From: Escarpia spicata | Taxonomy: Eukaryota; Annelida; Polychaeta; Sabellida; Siboglinidae | DNA length: 64,000 nt | NCBI GenBank assembly: GCA_963995525.1 | Contig: OZ023214.1 | Location: forward strand, 46,917,109 to 46,981,108 | Direction of reading: 5' to 3' | Shown: positions 41,801 to 54,131 of the stretch, piece by piece | Layout of the letters: each line of letters starts with the position of its first letter | Numbering within the stretch: position 1 is the stretch's first letter | Program-made: the position numbers and the translations under genes | Notes under the pieces: model-generated | Databases searched by the model: none | Told to the model about the DNA's origin: nothing | The model's input: the letters and a program-made list of their open reading frames with translations, nothing else

Positions 41801-42599
41801 ATGCACGTACTCATTAACGTCCACATGATTTTGCTGGTATACCTGCCACTTCTAAAACATGCCAGATTTTTTTGATATCCACATAATGGAAACCATTAAA
41901 GCATAACCTCCAACCTATGGGTAGCAGGCTTTCCAAGCTGGTTCAGTGTGGTGTATGACAACGAGCCAGATGTATTGTGTACACGTATGCTGGATGACGA
42001 TTTGAAAGTGGGGGACCTGGAGATACTTTTGTAAGCTTTTCCGAAAGGTTAGTTGCTTAGTTAATTAACATAATTTTATGTAAAATTCCTTTTATAAATG
42101 ATATTTAAAGGAAATACATAAAATATCAAGTCTTGGTTAAGATTTTTATATTGTACAAGATTATATTTTCACATTTCCTTCAGATCAAAAAAACTGTCAC
42201 ACAAATTTATTCAATGACCTTTACATAATTGTCCATAACTTCACAATTTTTTATCACAGAGAGTTAAAACTGGTATGGCTGTCTATCTCTTAAATAGACC
42301 TTTCCAATGGTGTATCATTTTGCCAATTCTGATTAATTATTGCATTTTCACCGACCTCCCTACTGTAAGTGTGTCACGATACATGGCGAGATTCCGCGTG
42401 AGTGCATCCGACTGGCGACACGCACAATTATTGCCCACTGATTATAGCATTGAGGAAGCCATGGAACAGTTGTTGACGTTTAGTTTATCGGTTTATTTTA
42501 GCTTTGTTAATTGTGTTGTGGCGTTGTCACTTCAGTTTTATATGAATTATACATCAGGGAAATTAATAATGCAGAGAAACCCAGTAAACAAGGAACCAG

Positions 42600-42915
42600 T
42601 TTGTCATACTGGTTCATAACTGGTAAGGCTCCACTAGTACGTGCATTCATGTGAATACACGTGTTCTGCCTATTTTAACGAGTTTTGAACCAGTTTGACA
42701 CGTGTCGTAATGGTTCAGAACTGGTACGGCTCCACCGGTGCGTGAATTCACGAATTAATTCACGTGTGAAACTGGAAACTGATACGGTTCCAGGGGAACG
42801 AGTAATCGCGTGAATTAACGTGTTCATTCACGTGTGAAACTGTCGAAATGGTACGGTTCTAGCGGAACGAGTATTCACGTGAATTTAGGGGTCCATTCAT
42901 GTGTGGAACGTTTGA
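42600..42915. repeat. Degenerate tandem array with CACGTG-centred palindromes
   Basis: Four or so diverged units of about 70-85 bp share GGTACGGCTCCA / GATACGGTTCCA / GGTACGGTTCTA and ATTCACGTGTGAAACTG-like segments. The TTCACGTGAA-type palindrome recurs in each. Confidence 0.65.
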
Positions 42916-43954
42916 GTTGTTACGCTATATACATTGCATACGGTTACGTGCGTTGAACACACAGACCACATTCTCATAAACCAAGGTTAATATCCAATAA
43001 ACCTATAGTCAGTATAGATGTATAAGCCAAGATTGTTTGCCATGTAAAACTAGCCCTGGCTGATCCCCTACGCGAAGAGCGGAAGTTAGCCGAGTCAAAC
43101 TAGTAATTGACTTCGCCAGTCGCGACTGCATCACCCGTGAGAACAGCCCAAATACCCGCCCCAATTTGAAGACGGATAAACGACTTCTGGAAATCCCGAT
43201 ATTATGTAATATTTCATTTATAGCTATCGATACATTTCAAAAGTGTGAAATAAACACTAGTTTTCCTAATTTTAACATGCCTACTTATAATATATTCAAG
43301 TTTGATCTTACTGAAGCAAATATGTCTGTTGTAAACCATGTATCCAACTACCATATTTTCGTTACGGACGTGACGTTGTTTGTGAATGCGACTCATGGGT
43401 TGGTATGTCACATTATATACGCCCCATGCCACCACATATTTGCTTTGCATAAAAGTACATGCCCTGGCTTAAGAATATTATAATTGACTTTTATAAAGGA
43501 TTAAGCTTAGTTAATATGTGACTGAGAAAGAGTCAAGACACCTATCAATTAATATATAAATGCCCAAAATTAACATTATTAAAAAAAGAAAATTTCCAAC
43601 AGATAATTCCCAAGCGATAACCTGTATGGATACGACGACGTAATATAATATTACTCCCATATTTACAAGAATATTTGTGCGTTTAACGGAAGAAAAATAC
43701 ACAACCGCCACGGACATTTGCAAGCCAAAAAACGACAAGCCCCTAATTATATAGGCTACATTACATTCATATGTGTGTGCGTCAACCATTATATACTATA
43801 GCGAAATGGAAGAAGACTATGACGACTTCCAATTTTATTGAACTAGTTAACGTTGCCTAGAAACCTGCATTAGTTCCACCATGTAGAATAAAGACCTCTT
43901 GCGCAACAATAATACGCACACAACAAAAACATAAATCCAAGGTAAAGGCGTATA
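42916..43954. other. Intergenic, nothing firm recognised
   Basis: Two frames (43166-43483 plus, 43511-43789 minus) lack motifs or splice support. Confidence 0.4.
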
Positions 43955-43960
43955 TTTATT
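43955..43960 (-). terminator. Poly(A) signal candidate of the small unidentified gene
   Basis: Minus-strand AATAAA about 20-25 bp downstream of the stop codon at 43980-43982. Confidence 0.4.
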
Positions 43961-43979
43961 TAATGAAGAAAATTTGCCG

Positions 43980-44354
43980 TCACAGATGTTCTGCATTTAT
44001 AGATGTTGTCAATCTGTCAATCCCTGCGTGCAAATTCAAATTCAAAAACTGGTTGTGGGCCACACTGATCTCATCCCGTAGACCTTCATGCAGTATGCAC
44101 TGGGCGCGGTTGCGTCCTCCAGTCCAAGGCATGACGATGTCAGCGACGGCAGTGTCGTCAATGTCCTCGGTTGACGTTGATGGCCAGTTGAATACGTTTA
44201 GTTTTCCACCGACTGGATGTGGGTACCTCACCCGTACTTTACCATAATTATAATGCTTTATATAAGACGGCGTTGCGATTTGCGGACATGTTACATGGCG
44301 GAACGTCCGTGACGGCGATTTTGGGACACTTCGCATGCTCTTATAAGGATAAAA
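43980..44354 (-). CDS. Unidentified small protein or terminal exon
   Basis: An open minus-strand frame of about 125 codons follows a good acceptor (CTTATTGCAG, exon from 44354). The first ATG is at 44336, giving 118 aa if translation starts there. The N-terminal part is basic (MRSVPKSPSRTFRHVTC); then come VRVRYPHPVGGKLNVFNWP, TEDIDDTAVADIVMPWTGG and AQCILHEGLRDEISVAHNQF, ending INAEHL. There is no repeat content, membrane segment or familiar motif. A poly(A) signal sits directly after the stop. The Arg-rich start could be a mitochondrial presequence, but the acceptor argues for an upstream exon that I could not find. Function unknown. Confidence 0.4.
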   Translation of the reverse strand, partial: FYPYKSMRSVPKSPSRTFRHVTCPQIATPSYIKHYNYGKVRVRYPHPVGGKLNVFNWPSTSTEDIDDTAVADIVMPWTGGRNRAQCILHEGLRDEISVAHNQFLNLNLHAGIDRLTTSINAEHL

Positions 44355-44739
44355 CTGCAATAAGATTTATGTGTGAAATTGACTAAAAGCATAGATGGTC
44401 TACATTTTAGGACTTGTGTAATACAGATATGACATAATTTTGTATTGTTTAAAAAAATGGGAAATACGTGTAGTCACAGACGTTCGGCAAAAAGGGCAAA
44501 ATTTCACACATCCAAAGATTCACAAATATCTTAAAGGCAAGGCAAGCATATCTGTGATATACCGCGGACAGTTCACAACGGCTGGACTCGTACGTCTTCG
44601 CAGCTATTAGGACAACGCACGGACGTCACCAGGTAGGAAGTTACAAACATGATTCAATATAGTTTATATGTATGCATTAAAGAATAGGCCCTATATTGAC
44701 GTTTCGCTCGTCTCATTTCAGATTTATTTCCCAGAATTG

Positions 44740-44990
44740 GTCTGCTTCAAATATCAGTACCAGTAATTCCTCATATGTCCATTTTTCTGCCATCTGTTTA
44801 AATACAAACATTCCATCGGTCGTCCTTCTTCCCTTTCGGAATCCGCGTTATTCTTCGTCTTTTTCCTAGTCAGCTCTCTTCCGTATCTTTCAATCCAAAA
44901 CACTTTCTAGCAGCTTCTTAAAATGCCCTTGAATTATGATACCTCGATACTCCGCCAAAGATGTGTTATACAATTATTTTAAAAGATTCA
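44740..44990 (-). pseudogene. Reverse-transcriptase fragment
   Basis: The minus strand reads RGFRKGRRTTDGMFVFKQM then EKWTYEELLVLIFEADQF, preceded by IIIQGHFKKLLESVLD with stop codons between. GFR-GR-TTD is an RT landmark of RTE-like LINEs. Very short and stop-ridden. Confidence 0.65.
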
Positions 44991-46427
44991 AGGTTATAAA
45001 CATCCAAAACTTTGTTGTGAATAGTGAAACATTACCAAGACTTATAGTAGATGTCAGTAACAATGATATGGCGTATGCAACAATTTATGCCTTCATTTAA
45101 AAATTATATAGGTGTACTGAAATTGTAAAGTGAATGTTGAAATACGTAGTATCTGTTTAAATAATAATGTACTTCCAACACAACTGAACTCTTAAGATGT
45201 TGCCCAGTGAGGTCAACTTTTATTGCATGACTATCCCCTCCCTAGACATTACCCAAGTTGGTGGAATGACTTCTTCCTTCTTTATTGTTTCCAGACTCGC
45301 ACTGGTCCTATATCTGATTGCAGAGGTATGTGTATTGGCTTTGCCACTCCTCTGACATCAATGAGTGTCTAAATTAGCTCTCTCCCACAGGGCGCTTTTC
45401 ACCCCTGGAGTGGAGTAGTATATGGGATAATTACCCTAACAAATTGGGGGTGGGTATTCTGTTTCAGGCCTCTGTCTATAGCTGGCCTACAACTAGGATT
45501 AAACAAATTTGAATAGTTAACCACTAGTTTAGCTTTTGATTACCAAACTAGTTGTGGGCTAGAAACAAAACTTCAGTAATATAGGATTTGTTGGTGAATG
45601 CAGTTCACCTTTTCTCTTTTCATATATAATACTATACACATAGATCTATCATCTTCTAGTAGTATGCCCTATCGCGAAAATATTCAAAAACAACATTATC
45701 ATTGAATTATAGTAAGCATAATGAGGTGCGTATGATTAATTTTTCCTCTCCGCACCATGACTGTATATGTATGTGTTGGGACAATTTTATACGTATATAC
45801 ATTTGTGAGAATCCAACGTGTTGGTGGTCACAAATTCTACATATGATATAGAATATAGGGTCGTCACTAATCGTGTATCGACGACAGACGGATATATTGT
45901 ATTGCCTTCCCTGGCTTCTCATTACATGGAAGACATGGTCCCAAAGTATTGGACCTAGTTTATCGTTGTTATTATCATCGTGCAAGCTACCTGTTCATTT
46001 ATGAATATTCCAGATAGATAGAAAAACAAGCAGCAGTCGGTCAGCGGTCATATACTGTATTATACTGAAATTTTTTTTTGATCCCGAAGTTTTTTTTTCT
46101 AAATGAAATATATAATATTTAGTTAATGTAACAAGAACCAGTGCATACTAAAATATGAAATATAACATATGGATTATATGACATGGTTAAAAATGATGTA
46201 AGAATTGGGAGGTAAACCGATATACAACGTACTGTCGCTTGTTATAGCAACAGGGAATGTTAAAATGTTATTTCAATACTGTTCGGCATTCATTTATATC
46301 TGAAACATTGCCTAATACGCACACAACGTATGCATTATATATTAGTTCAATAACATGTTGTACTGGGCGAAATAATGCATATATACTATAGTTGTTATTG
46401 TCAACAAAGTCGCTACCATAACTAGTA
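44991..46427. other. Intergenic, nothing recognised
   Basis: AT-rich. The minus frame 45707-45985 has no motif. Confidence 0.4.
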
Positions 46428-47480
46428 TCGCTTAACCGACTCTCGCCTGGCCGCGTGACTTCGCCAGAACAATAGTCTGGCCAAGGCCATTAGATCCTTA
46501 AAAGGTAAACCGACATTAAGCTTTTGTTCGTTGTTTAGTGCCTTTTAATCACATGCATATTCACTAGGTGGCAGCTCTCATGGCTGTCAACAAGTGGGCA
46601 GTCAAAACGCGATTCTGAGCCAAACTACCTTCCTGGCGAAGTCACGCAACCAGGCGAAAGTCGGTTAAGCGAGACTGAGTCTGGCTCAAAATCACCTTTT
46701 GACTGCCCATGCGCTTGTTGACAGCCAAGAGAGCTGCCACCTAGTGAATATGCATGTGATTAAAAGGCAGTAAACTACGAAGAAAAGTTTAATGTCGGTT
46801 TATTTTGTGTGTGACATGTTTCAATATAAGTTTAATGTTGAATAGTTGCTATAGCATAGTATTATCTAATAACAATGTATCCTTATTTAATTTGTTATTT
46901 CATAGTTGGCCTGAGAGCCAATCATCGTCTCTACCCGAATCTGGGGTAAAGCCCCCTACCCGGTAACATTGGCAGGGCCTAAATATGGGATAAAATCATA
47001 TTTAAATTTTACATAGGCGGCCATTATAACGTTTCCTTCATTTCCTACCAAATTTGTCATACGAATTCCACGGCATATTTAACTCCATTGACACAAGTGC
47101 TGGGGAAAACTCGTGAAATTCTCATACCTAATTTTTCTGACAAATCTATCCAAACTTGGCACCCCTCAATTTCGCCCCAATCTGGTGACGGATTTTGAAA
47201 TATTGGTGCGTTCTGCAGAATAGTCACTGTGCGAATACGCGGGTGATTAGCGTATATTATTGCTACCTCGTGACAGATCTAATGCAGTAGTACATTCAGT
47301 ATTCACTGGACTAACATGTGCCATGTCAAAGTGCTCGAAAAAAATTCACACCTAACACCAAAACGGTATTTTCAAGGGCACTCTTTAACTGGCGGACGAC
47401 TTCTTAATGTGGTCTTACCCCATTTTCCAGGCCGTAGTGAGGGGCCAGTGCTGCCACTTCACGGCGCCTGTGTAATCGAG
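46428..47480. mobile_element. Foldback element: two inverted units of the dispersed element at 3700-4095
   Basis: CGCTTAACCGACTCTCGCC at 46433 is inverted at about 46648-46665 (GTCGGTTAAGCG). 46505-46650 is then mirrored across a centre near 46665 by 46670-46805 (GGCAGCTCTCATGGCTGTC against GACAGCCAAGAGAGCTGCC). The second unit continues to about 47480 (GTGCTGCCACTTCACGGCGCC) with an insertion of about 400 bp at 46985-47400 relative to the copy near 3.9 kb. No coding capacity. Confidence 0.75.
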
Positions 47481-48157
47481 GGTAGATGACTCCAGATTGA
47501 AACCGAGGCGCGTGTTCATTGAGTTTTTGTGGCCATCTGATGCCTAAGATGTAACGAATGGTGTTACCCCCACCTCACCTATTTAGTGGCGAAGGTACTC
47601 TCGCCACATAACATTGGTTGTCGCTCTAAATTCTGCTTTATAACTGCCGTCTGATATTCAAAGATGGCCGCCTTAATACTTCCAGATTATTCGCATATGG
47701 GTTTTTATCTCCGTCTAGACCACACAGAAAGCTGATTTTGATGGTTATAGTATCGCATATTTACGGAAAATGCTTTGTGGTCGTCATTTTAGATCAAGAC
47801 ACGCCCACAATAACTAAACGCGAAAAAGGCTACTGAGGGGGAGAAGAGGGGAACTGCCATGCACCTTGGCAGCTTCAACTATAGACAGAAGATAATATTC
47901 ACAGCGATCGGATTAGCGGAACAAGTCCTGAACACATTCAGCAACATCTGGGAAACAAATATTTTTCGCACACATAAAATATATGTCTAGCCTATGTTTG
48001 CTTCAGAAACCGGAAGGCTCCAAAAGATGAACATATAGTGATGCGGTGTATCCAGACGACGAATCCTCGGAATGTCTTGGGAGCAATAAATGACCAAGAA
48101 GGAAATATAAATAGTTTGTTGTTCGCGCTTCATCTCCTGTTGACCCGAGTTGTTGAC
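47481..48157. other. Intergenic, nothing recognised
   Basis: No motif, repeat or plausible coding frame recognised. Confidence 0.4.
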
Positions 48158-51136
48158 GACGGTCTGCTGATGGCATTAATCAGTGGGTACTGGTGTCATA
48201 TAGAAGTAAGGCACAGGTGACCTAGAGGTGACAATGCTGTATCGCATTTCACGGGTACACAGCATGATCCGTCTATTTCAGGAGCCAAACTCACCTTCGC
48301 TTTTAAAAATGGTATTTTGTTTCATAAAAAGCAAACGTCGTGCGTCAGCAAATTAAAGAAGTGATACCGTAGTTTGGTTACAAGGCTGCTGGTTTGATAC
48401 TCTGCAAGTTGCGGACGGATTGCTGAGTTTGAACGCTACTCGATTTAGCCACGGTGAATAATTAAGAGGCACATTTGAATTTGCTGTTCCCATTCTAATG
48501 TGCGGTCAGTCGTCTAGACCGCCAACACCCATTGTGTATTCTGTTCACTGTATTTTCAGATGTCTTCCTTTCTTATCCGCGAGTGGCTTGTCAAAACGTA
48601 TGCTGTGAGAGTTTGACCCTAAAAATGGAGGATGTGTGGAGGTTGGCGTACAAAACATGACCTTCAGGGACACCGTTGTGAAAGACGCGTCTTGCAGATG
48701 CTGTCTCAGCTGAAATTAAGACATTCGAAGACGGGGGGAGGGTGCTTTCGAAAACAATTTAGCCACCACGCCACCTATTACTAGGGGGGGGGGCAGAAAA
48801 CCATGTCTAAACTCTAATTGCACACACCTTTCACAGTCAACAAAATACACATTAATCGTCTCATGACATTTACATTTCACCCCGCCATTGACGCTCGCCA
48901 CAACAAAAACACCAGTGCTCACGTTAAATGGGGGGGGGGGGGGGGGCAGAACCATATGTCTGCCCCCAGATAAATTCTAGGGAGGCAGCTGCCCCTCCCC
49001 CGTTCCTGCGTCTATGCTTGCCGATGCAATACCAAAGAGAAAACACCGAAATATATATAATTGTGTCACCATATTAAGTAGGTCACAAGCATTTCGAAAA
49101 TTATGTAAAATATTACGCCAACGTCTGACCGATCCTCAGTTGCACATAGATACACAATGTGTACACAATAAGAACACACTAACACAGTTTGTACAGTGTT
49201 TTACTATATTCTCCACAAACCCCGTCGTGAATACATACAAACTATATTAATATTTGTATTGAACTGTGTACATGATAACAAGATAGATAACTATTTTGCA
49301 AACTGGTGTATGCACGCTAAGATTGAAATGTACCGTGCACCCATCGTAACAATATGCGTGCAGAAGGAAAGATGGTCGTTCAGGATGGAGACTACTGTAT
49401 ATCTCGCAAGAAAAATGATCCCATGACATTCTGCAATATATATGTTATCTCATATGTATTTTGCCATATTAAACATTAAACGCACTGTGATTATGGCAGT
49501 GTACGTAATTAGAAATACATAGCTAGCATAGTCTAGCCACGCATACATAGATGAGGAATGCACGGTAGCTTGAATAAATATGCCACAAAACAACCGTTAA
49601 TTGTCGTTTTATCATATTAAGCTTTACTAATGCAAAACATTGTTTGCTCATTTTTTTAGATAAAAATAAAACAAATATGTACATATAATTGCTTTATGAT
49701 ATGTGATGTCATTATTATATGTTCCAACAACACAAAATCGTTTCCTAGCATTCGTATATTATTGTACATCAATATTTATATACATGCCATAAAATCATGT
49801 GTATATTTGTTGTTCATACCTTAGTGAGTACCTTATATATATACATATAAATATATATATATGTATGTGTATATATATATATGCAGGGCCTTGTATATGA
49901 CATTGAAACAATACTAACATACCGATTGTAACTCATATGCTCAACATTAGTATGTTATTGATTATGATTGTTATTTGTTTTAATTAATTATATATTTAGT
50001 AATTGTGAACATAACTGAGATTAGTTGTCTTAAGTAAATTATCTATTCCCTACGCCACACCATTTATGTTGCATTTTGGGGTATATACGCCCACATCGCA
50101 ACGGTGGACTCTAACAGCGAAGGAGAACATCGCATGATACTTTGCGTGGGCCGCACACTGGACTCAAATGATCGCTACATCGATTACAAGAGGTGAGAAC
50201 GCATGGGACGATGACGCATACTTGAACATTCATCATCGCATATCACTCCGCACACATGATGATAAATTAATTACTTCCAAGGATATGTCGTATGAAGACA
50301 GAACACACACAGTGTACGAAAACAATCACCTGAAATGTCTAGCAGTGTTAATCCTATCTACATAAACTGGCCACTTTATGTTTTATTGTGCACATCACTA
50401 AATTCCACTTGTAGGCCTAATGTAGTCAACACCACGTTTGATTGGCCGTACGTAAACACACATCTAGGCGTACGCAGGCGCACACACTGTGCATACTTTG
50501 AAGTGTACAATCATCCAACATGCCGCTTACGGTAGTCGGACAATAACGCCAAGCTTAACTCCTAAGTTAATAAACAAATAATAATTATATTTAATTGTAT
50601 TTAATGAAATGCGCATCGCCATGTTTTGTTTTCTTCTAAAGCAGCGGTAACTGTTGATGAATGCATTTGACGTTAACGTCCACCTCATACAACTTATGCG
50701 CTGGATCCCGCGTAGGGCCTGTTGACCGCACCCGAATATCTTGGTTGGGTATAGTATTACATACAATGACCATGCGCAATATTTGTATTTATTTCACAAT
50801 CAGTTTCGGTCAACTTAAACTGACAGTGAAATAAGTAAAAATAGTACTAATTTTTCCGTACAGTATGATGATCCTCTTCACTCATATACAATGACCGCCA
50901 ATACTCTTGCAAGAAAATATTTGACTCCATCAGTATCCAACGCCAATGTGCATAAACAGGTAACGACGCAAACACATACAATCGGATGTGCTCCAAACAC
51001 CGTCTACTTCATTATGAAAGTTCCACGGAAGAAACCCCCGACTTCACACAAATCCTTTACTTGCATTCCGGGACAATCTCCTTCGGCTCACACATGGGGT
51101 TGTGCTTAGAGAGCGTGAACGCCAGTCCCGGATGAC
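48158..51136. repeat. Tandem segmental duplication, copy 1
   Basis: Starts GACGGTCTGCTGATGGCATT and runs to CCAGTCCCGGATGAC, where copy 2 starts with the same GAC. It is nearly identical to 51134-54131; differences are scattered substitutions, a G-run (about 48930) and a TA tract (49838-49883). It includes a fragment of the chitin-binding gene's last exon at 51057-51136. Confidence 0.95.
51057..51136 (-). pseudogene. Duplicated 3' fragment of the chitin-binding gene's last exon
   Basis: Eighty bases identical to 54052-54131 except for a Ser-to-Asn change (KHNPMC instead of KHSPMC), with the same stop (51057-51059). It lacks the rest of the exon and any acceptor, so it cannot be translated alone. 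Confidence 0.9.
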
Positions 51137-52802
51137 GGTCTGCTGATGGCATTAATCAGTGGGTACTGGTGTCATATAGAAGTAAGGCACAGGTGACCTA
51201 GAGGTGACAATGCTGTATCGCATTTCACGGGTACACAGCATGATCCGTCTATTTCAGGAGCCAAACTCACCTTCGCTTTTAAAAATGGTATTTTGTTTCA
51301 TAAAAAGCAAACGCCGTGCGTCAGCAAATTAAAGAAGTGATACCGTAGTTTGGTTACAAGGCTGCTGGTTTGATACTCTGCAAGTTGCGGACGGATTGCT
51401 GAGTTTGAACGCTACTCGATTTAGCCACGGTGAATAATTAAGAGGCACATTTGAATTTGCTGTTCCCATTCTAATGTGCGGTCAGTCGTCTAGACCACCA
51501 GCACCCATTGTGTATTCTGTTCACTGTATTTTCAGATGTCTTCCTTTCTTATCCGCGAGTGGCTTGTCAAAACGTATGCTGTGAGAGTTTGACCCTAATA
51601 ATGGAGGATGTGTGGAGGTTGGCGTACAAAACATGACCTTCAGGGACACCGTTGTGAAAGACGCGTCTTGCAGATGCTGTCTCAGCTGAAATTAAGACAT
51701 TCGAAGACGGGGGGAGGGTGCTTTCGAAAACAATTTAGCCACCACGCCACCTATTACTAGGAGGGGCAGAAAACAATATGTCTAACCTCTAATTGCACAC
51801 ACCTTTCACAATCAACAAAATACACATTAATCGTCTCATGACATTTACATTTCACCCCGCCATTGACGCTCGCCACAACAAAAACACCAGTGCTCACGTT
51901 AAATGGGGGGGGGGGGGGCAGAACCATATGTCTGCCCCCAGATAAATTCTAGGGAGGCAGCTGCCCCTCCCCCGTTCCTGCGTCTATTCTTGCCGATGCA
52001 ATACCAAAGAGAAAACACCGAAATATATATAATTGTGTCACCATATTAAGTAGGTCACATAAGCATTTCGAAAATTATGTAAAATATTACGCCAACGTCT
52101 GACCGATCCTCAGTTGCACATAGATACACAATGTGTACACAATAAGAACACACTAACACAGTTTGTACAGTGTTTTACTATATTCTCCACAAACCCCGTC
52201 GTGAATACATACAAACTATATTAATATTTGTATTGAACTGTGTACATGATAACAAGATAGATAACTATTTTGCAAACTGGTGTATGCACGCTAAGATTGA
52301 AATGTACCGTGCACCCATCGTAGCAATGTGCGTGCAGAAGGAAAGATGGTCGTTCAGGATGGAGACTACTGTATATCTCGCAAGAAAAATGATCCCATGA
52401 CATTCTGCAATAAATATGTTATCTCATATGTACTTTGCCATATTAAACATTAAACGCACTGTGATTATGGCAGTGTACGTAATTAGAAATACATAGCTAG
52501 CATAGTCTAGCCACGCATACATAGATGAGGAATGCACGGTAGATTGAATAAATATGCCACAAAACAACCGTTAATTGTCGTTTTATCATATTAAGCTTTA
52601 CTAATGCAAAACATTGTTTGCTCATTTTTTTAGATAAAAATTAAACAATTATGTACATATAATTGCTTTATGATATGTGATGTCATTATTATATGTTCCA
52701 ACAACACAAAATCGTTTCCTAGCATTCGTATATTATTGTACATCAATATTTATATACATGCCATAAAATCATGTGTATATTTGTTGTTCATACCTTAGTG
52801 AG

Positions 52803-52882
<80 letters not shown>

Positions 52883-54131
52883 GGCCTTGTATATGACATT
52901 GAAACAATACTAACATACCGATTGTAACTCATATGCTCAACATTAGTATGTTATTGATTATGATTGTTATTTGTTTTAATTAATTATATATTTAGTAAAT
53001 TTGAACATAACTGAGATTCGTTGTCTTAAGTAAATTATCTATTCCCTACGCCACACCATTTATGTTGTATTTGGAGTATATACGCCCACATCGCAACGGT
53101 GGACTCTAACAGCGAAGGAGAACATCGCATGATACTTTGCGTGGGCCGCACACTGGACTCAAATGATCGCTACATCGATTACAAGAGGTGAGAACACATG
53201 GGACGATGACGCATACTTGAACATTCACCATCGCATATCACTCCGCACACATGATGATAAATTAATTACTTCCAAGGATATGTCTTATGAAGACAGAACA
53301 CACACAGTGTACGAAAACAATCACCTGAAATGTCTAGCAGTGTTAATCCTATCTACATAAACTGGCCACTTTATGTTTTATTGTGCACATCACTAAATTC
53401 CACTTGTAGGCCTAATGTAGTCAACACCACGTTTGATTGGCCGTACGTAAACACACATCTAGGCGTACGCAGGCGCACACACTGTGCAAACTTTGAAGTG
53501 TACAATCATCCAACACGCCGCTTACGGTAGTCGGACAATAACGCCAAGCTTAACTCCTAAGTTAATAAACAAATAATAATTATATTTAATTGTATTTAAT
53601 GAAATGCGCATCGCCATGTTTTGTTTTCTTCTAAAGCAGCGGTAACTGTTGATGAATGCATTTGACGTTAACGTCCACCTCATACAACTTATGCGCTGGA
53701 TCCCGCGTAGGGCCTGTTGACCGCACCCGAATATCTTGGTTGGGTATAGTATTACATACAATGACCATGCGCAATATTTGTATTTATTTCACAATCAGTT
53801 TCGGTCAACTTAAACTGACAGTGAAATAAGTAAAAATAGTACTAATTTTTCCGTACAGTATGATGATCCTCTTCACTCATATACAATGACCGCCAATACT
53901 CTTGCAAGAAAATATTTGACTCCATCAGTATCTAACGCCAATGTGCATAAATAGGTAACGACGCAAACACATACAATCGGATGTGCTCCAAACACCGTTT
54001 ACTTCATTATGGAAGTTCCACGGAAGAAACCCCCGACTTCACACAAATCCTTTACTTGCATTCCGGGACAATCTCCTTCGGCTCACACATGGGGCTGTGC
54101 TTAGAGAGCGTGAACGCCAGTCCCGGATGAC
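51134..54131. repeat. Tandem segmental duplication, copy 2
   Basis: About 2998 bp against 2979 bp in copy 1. It shares GAC at the junction (51134-51136) and carries a longer TA tract (52808-52879). Its right end lies inside the last coding exon of the chitin-binding gene, where the sequence continues as intact exon. Confidence 0.95.
53783..53788 (-). terminator. Poly(A) signal candidate of the chitin-binding gene
   Basis: Minus-strand AATAAA about 265 bp downstream of the stop at 54052-54054, within duplication copy 2. The same signal exists in copy 1. Confidence 0.4.

Noticed and set aside
49196..49426. 76-codon frame conserved in both duplication copies (also 52170-52400)
   Set aside because: Conservation is explained by the recent duplication itself and is not evidence of selection.
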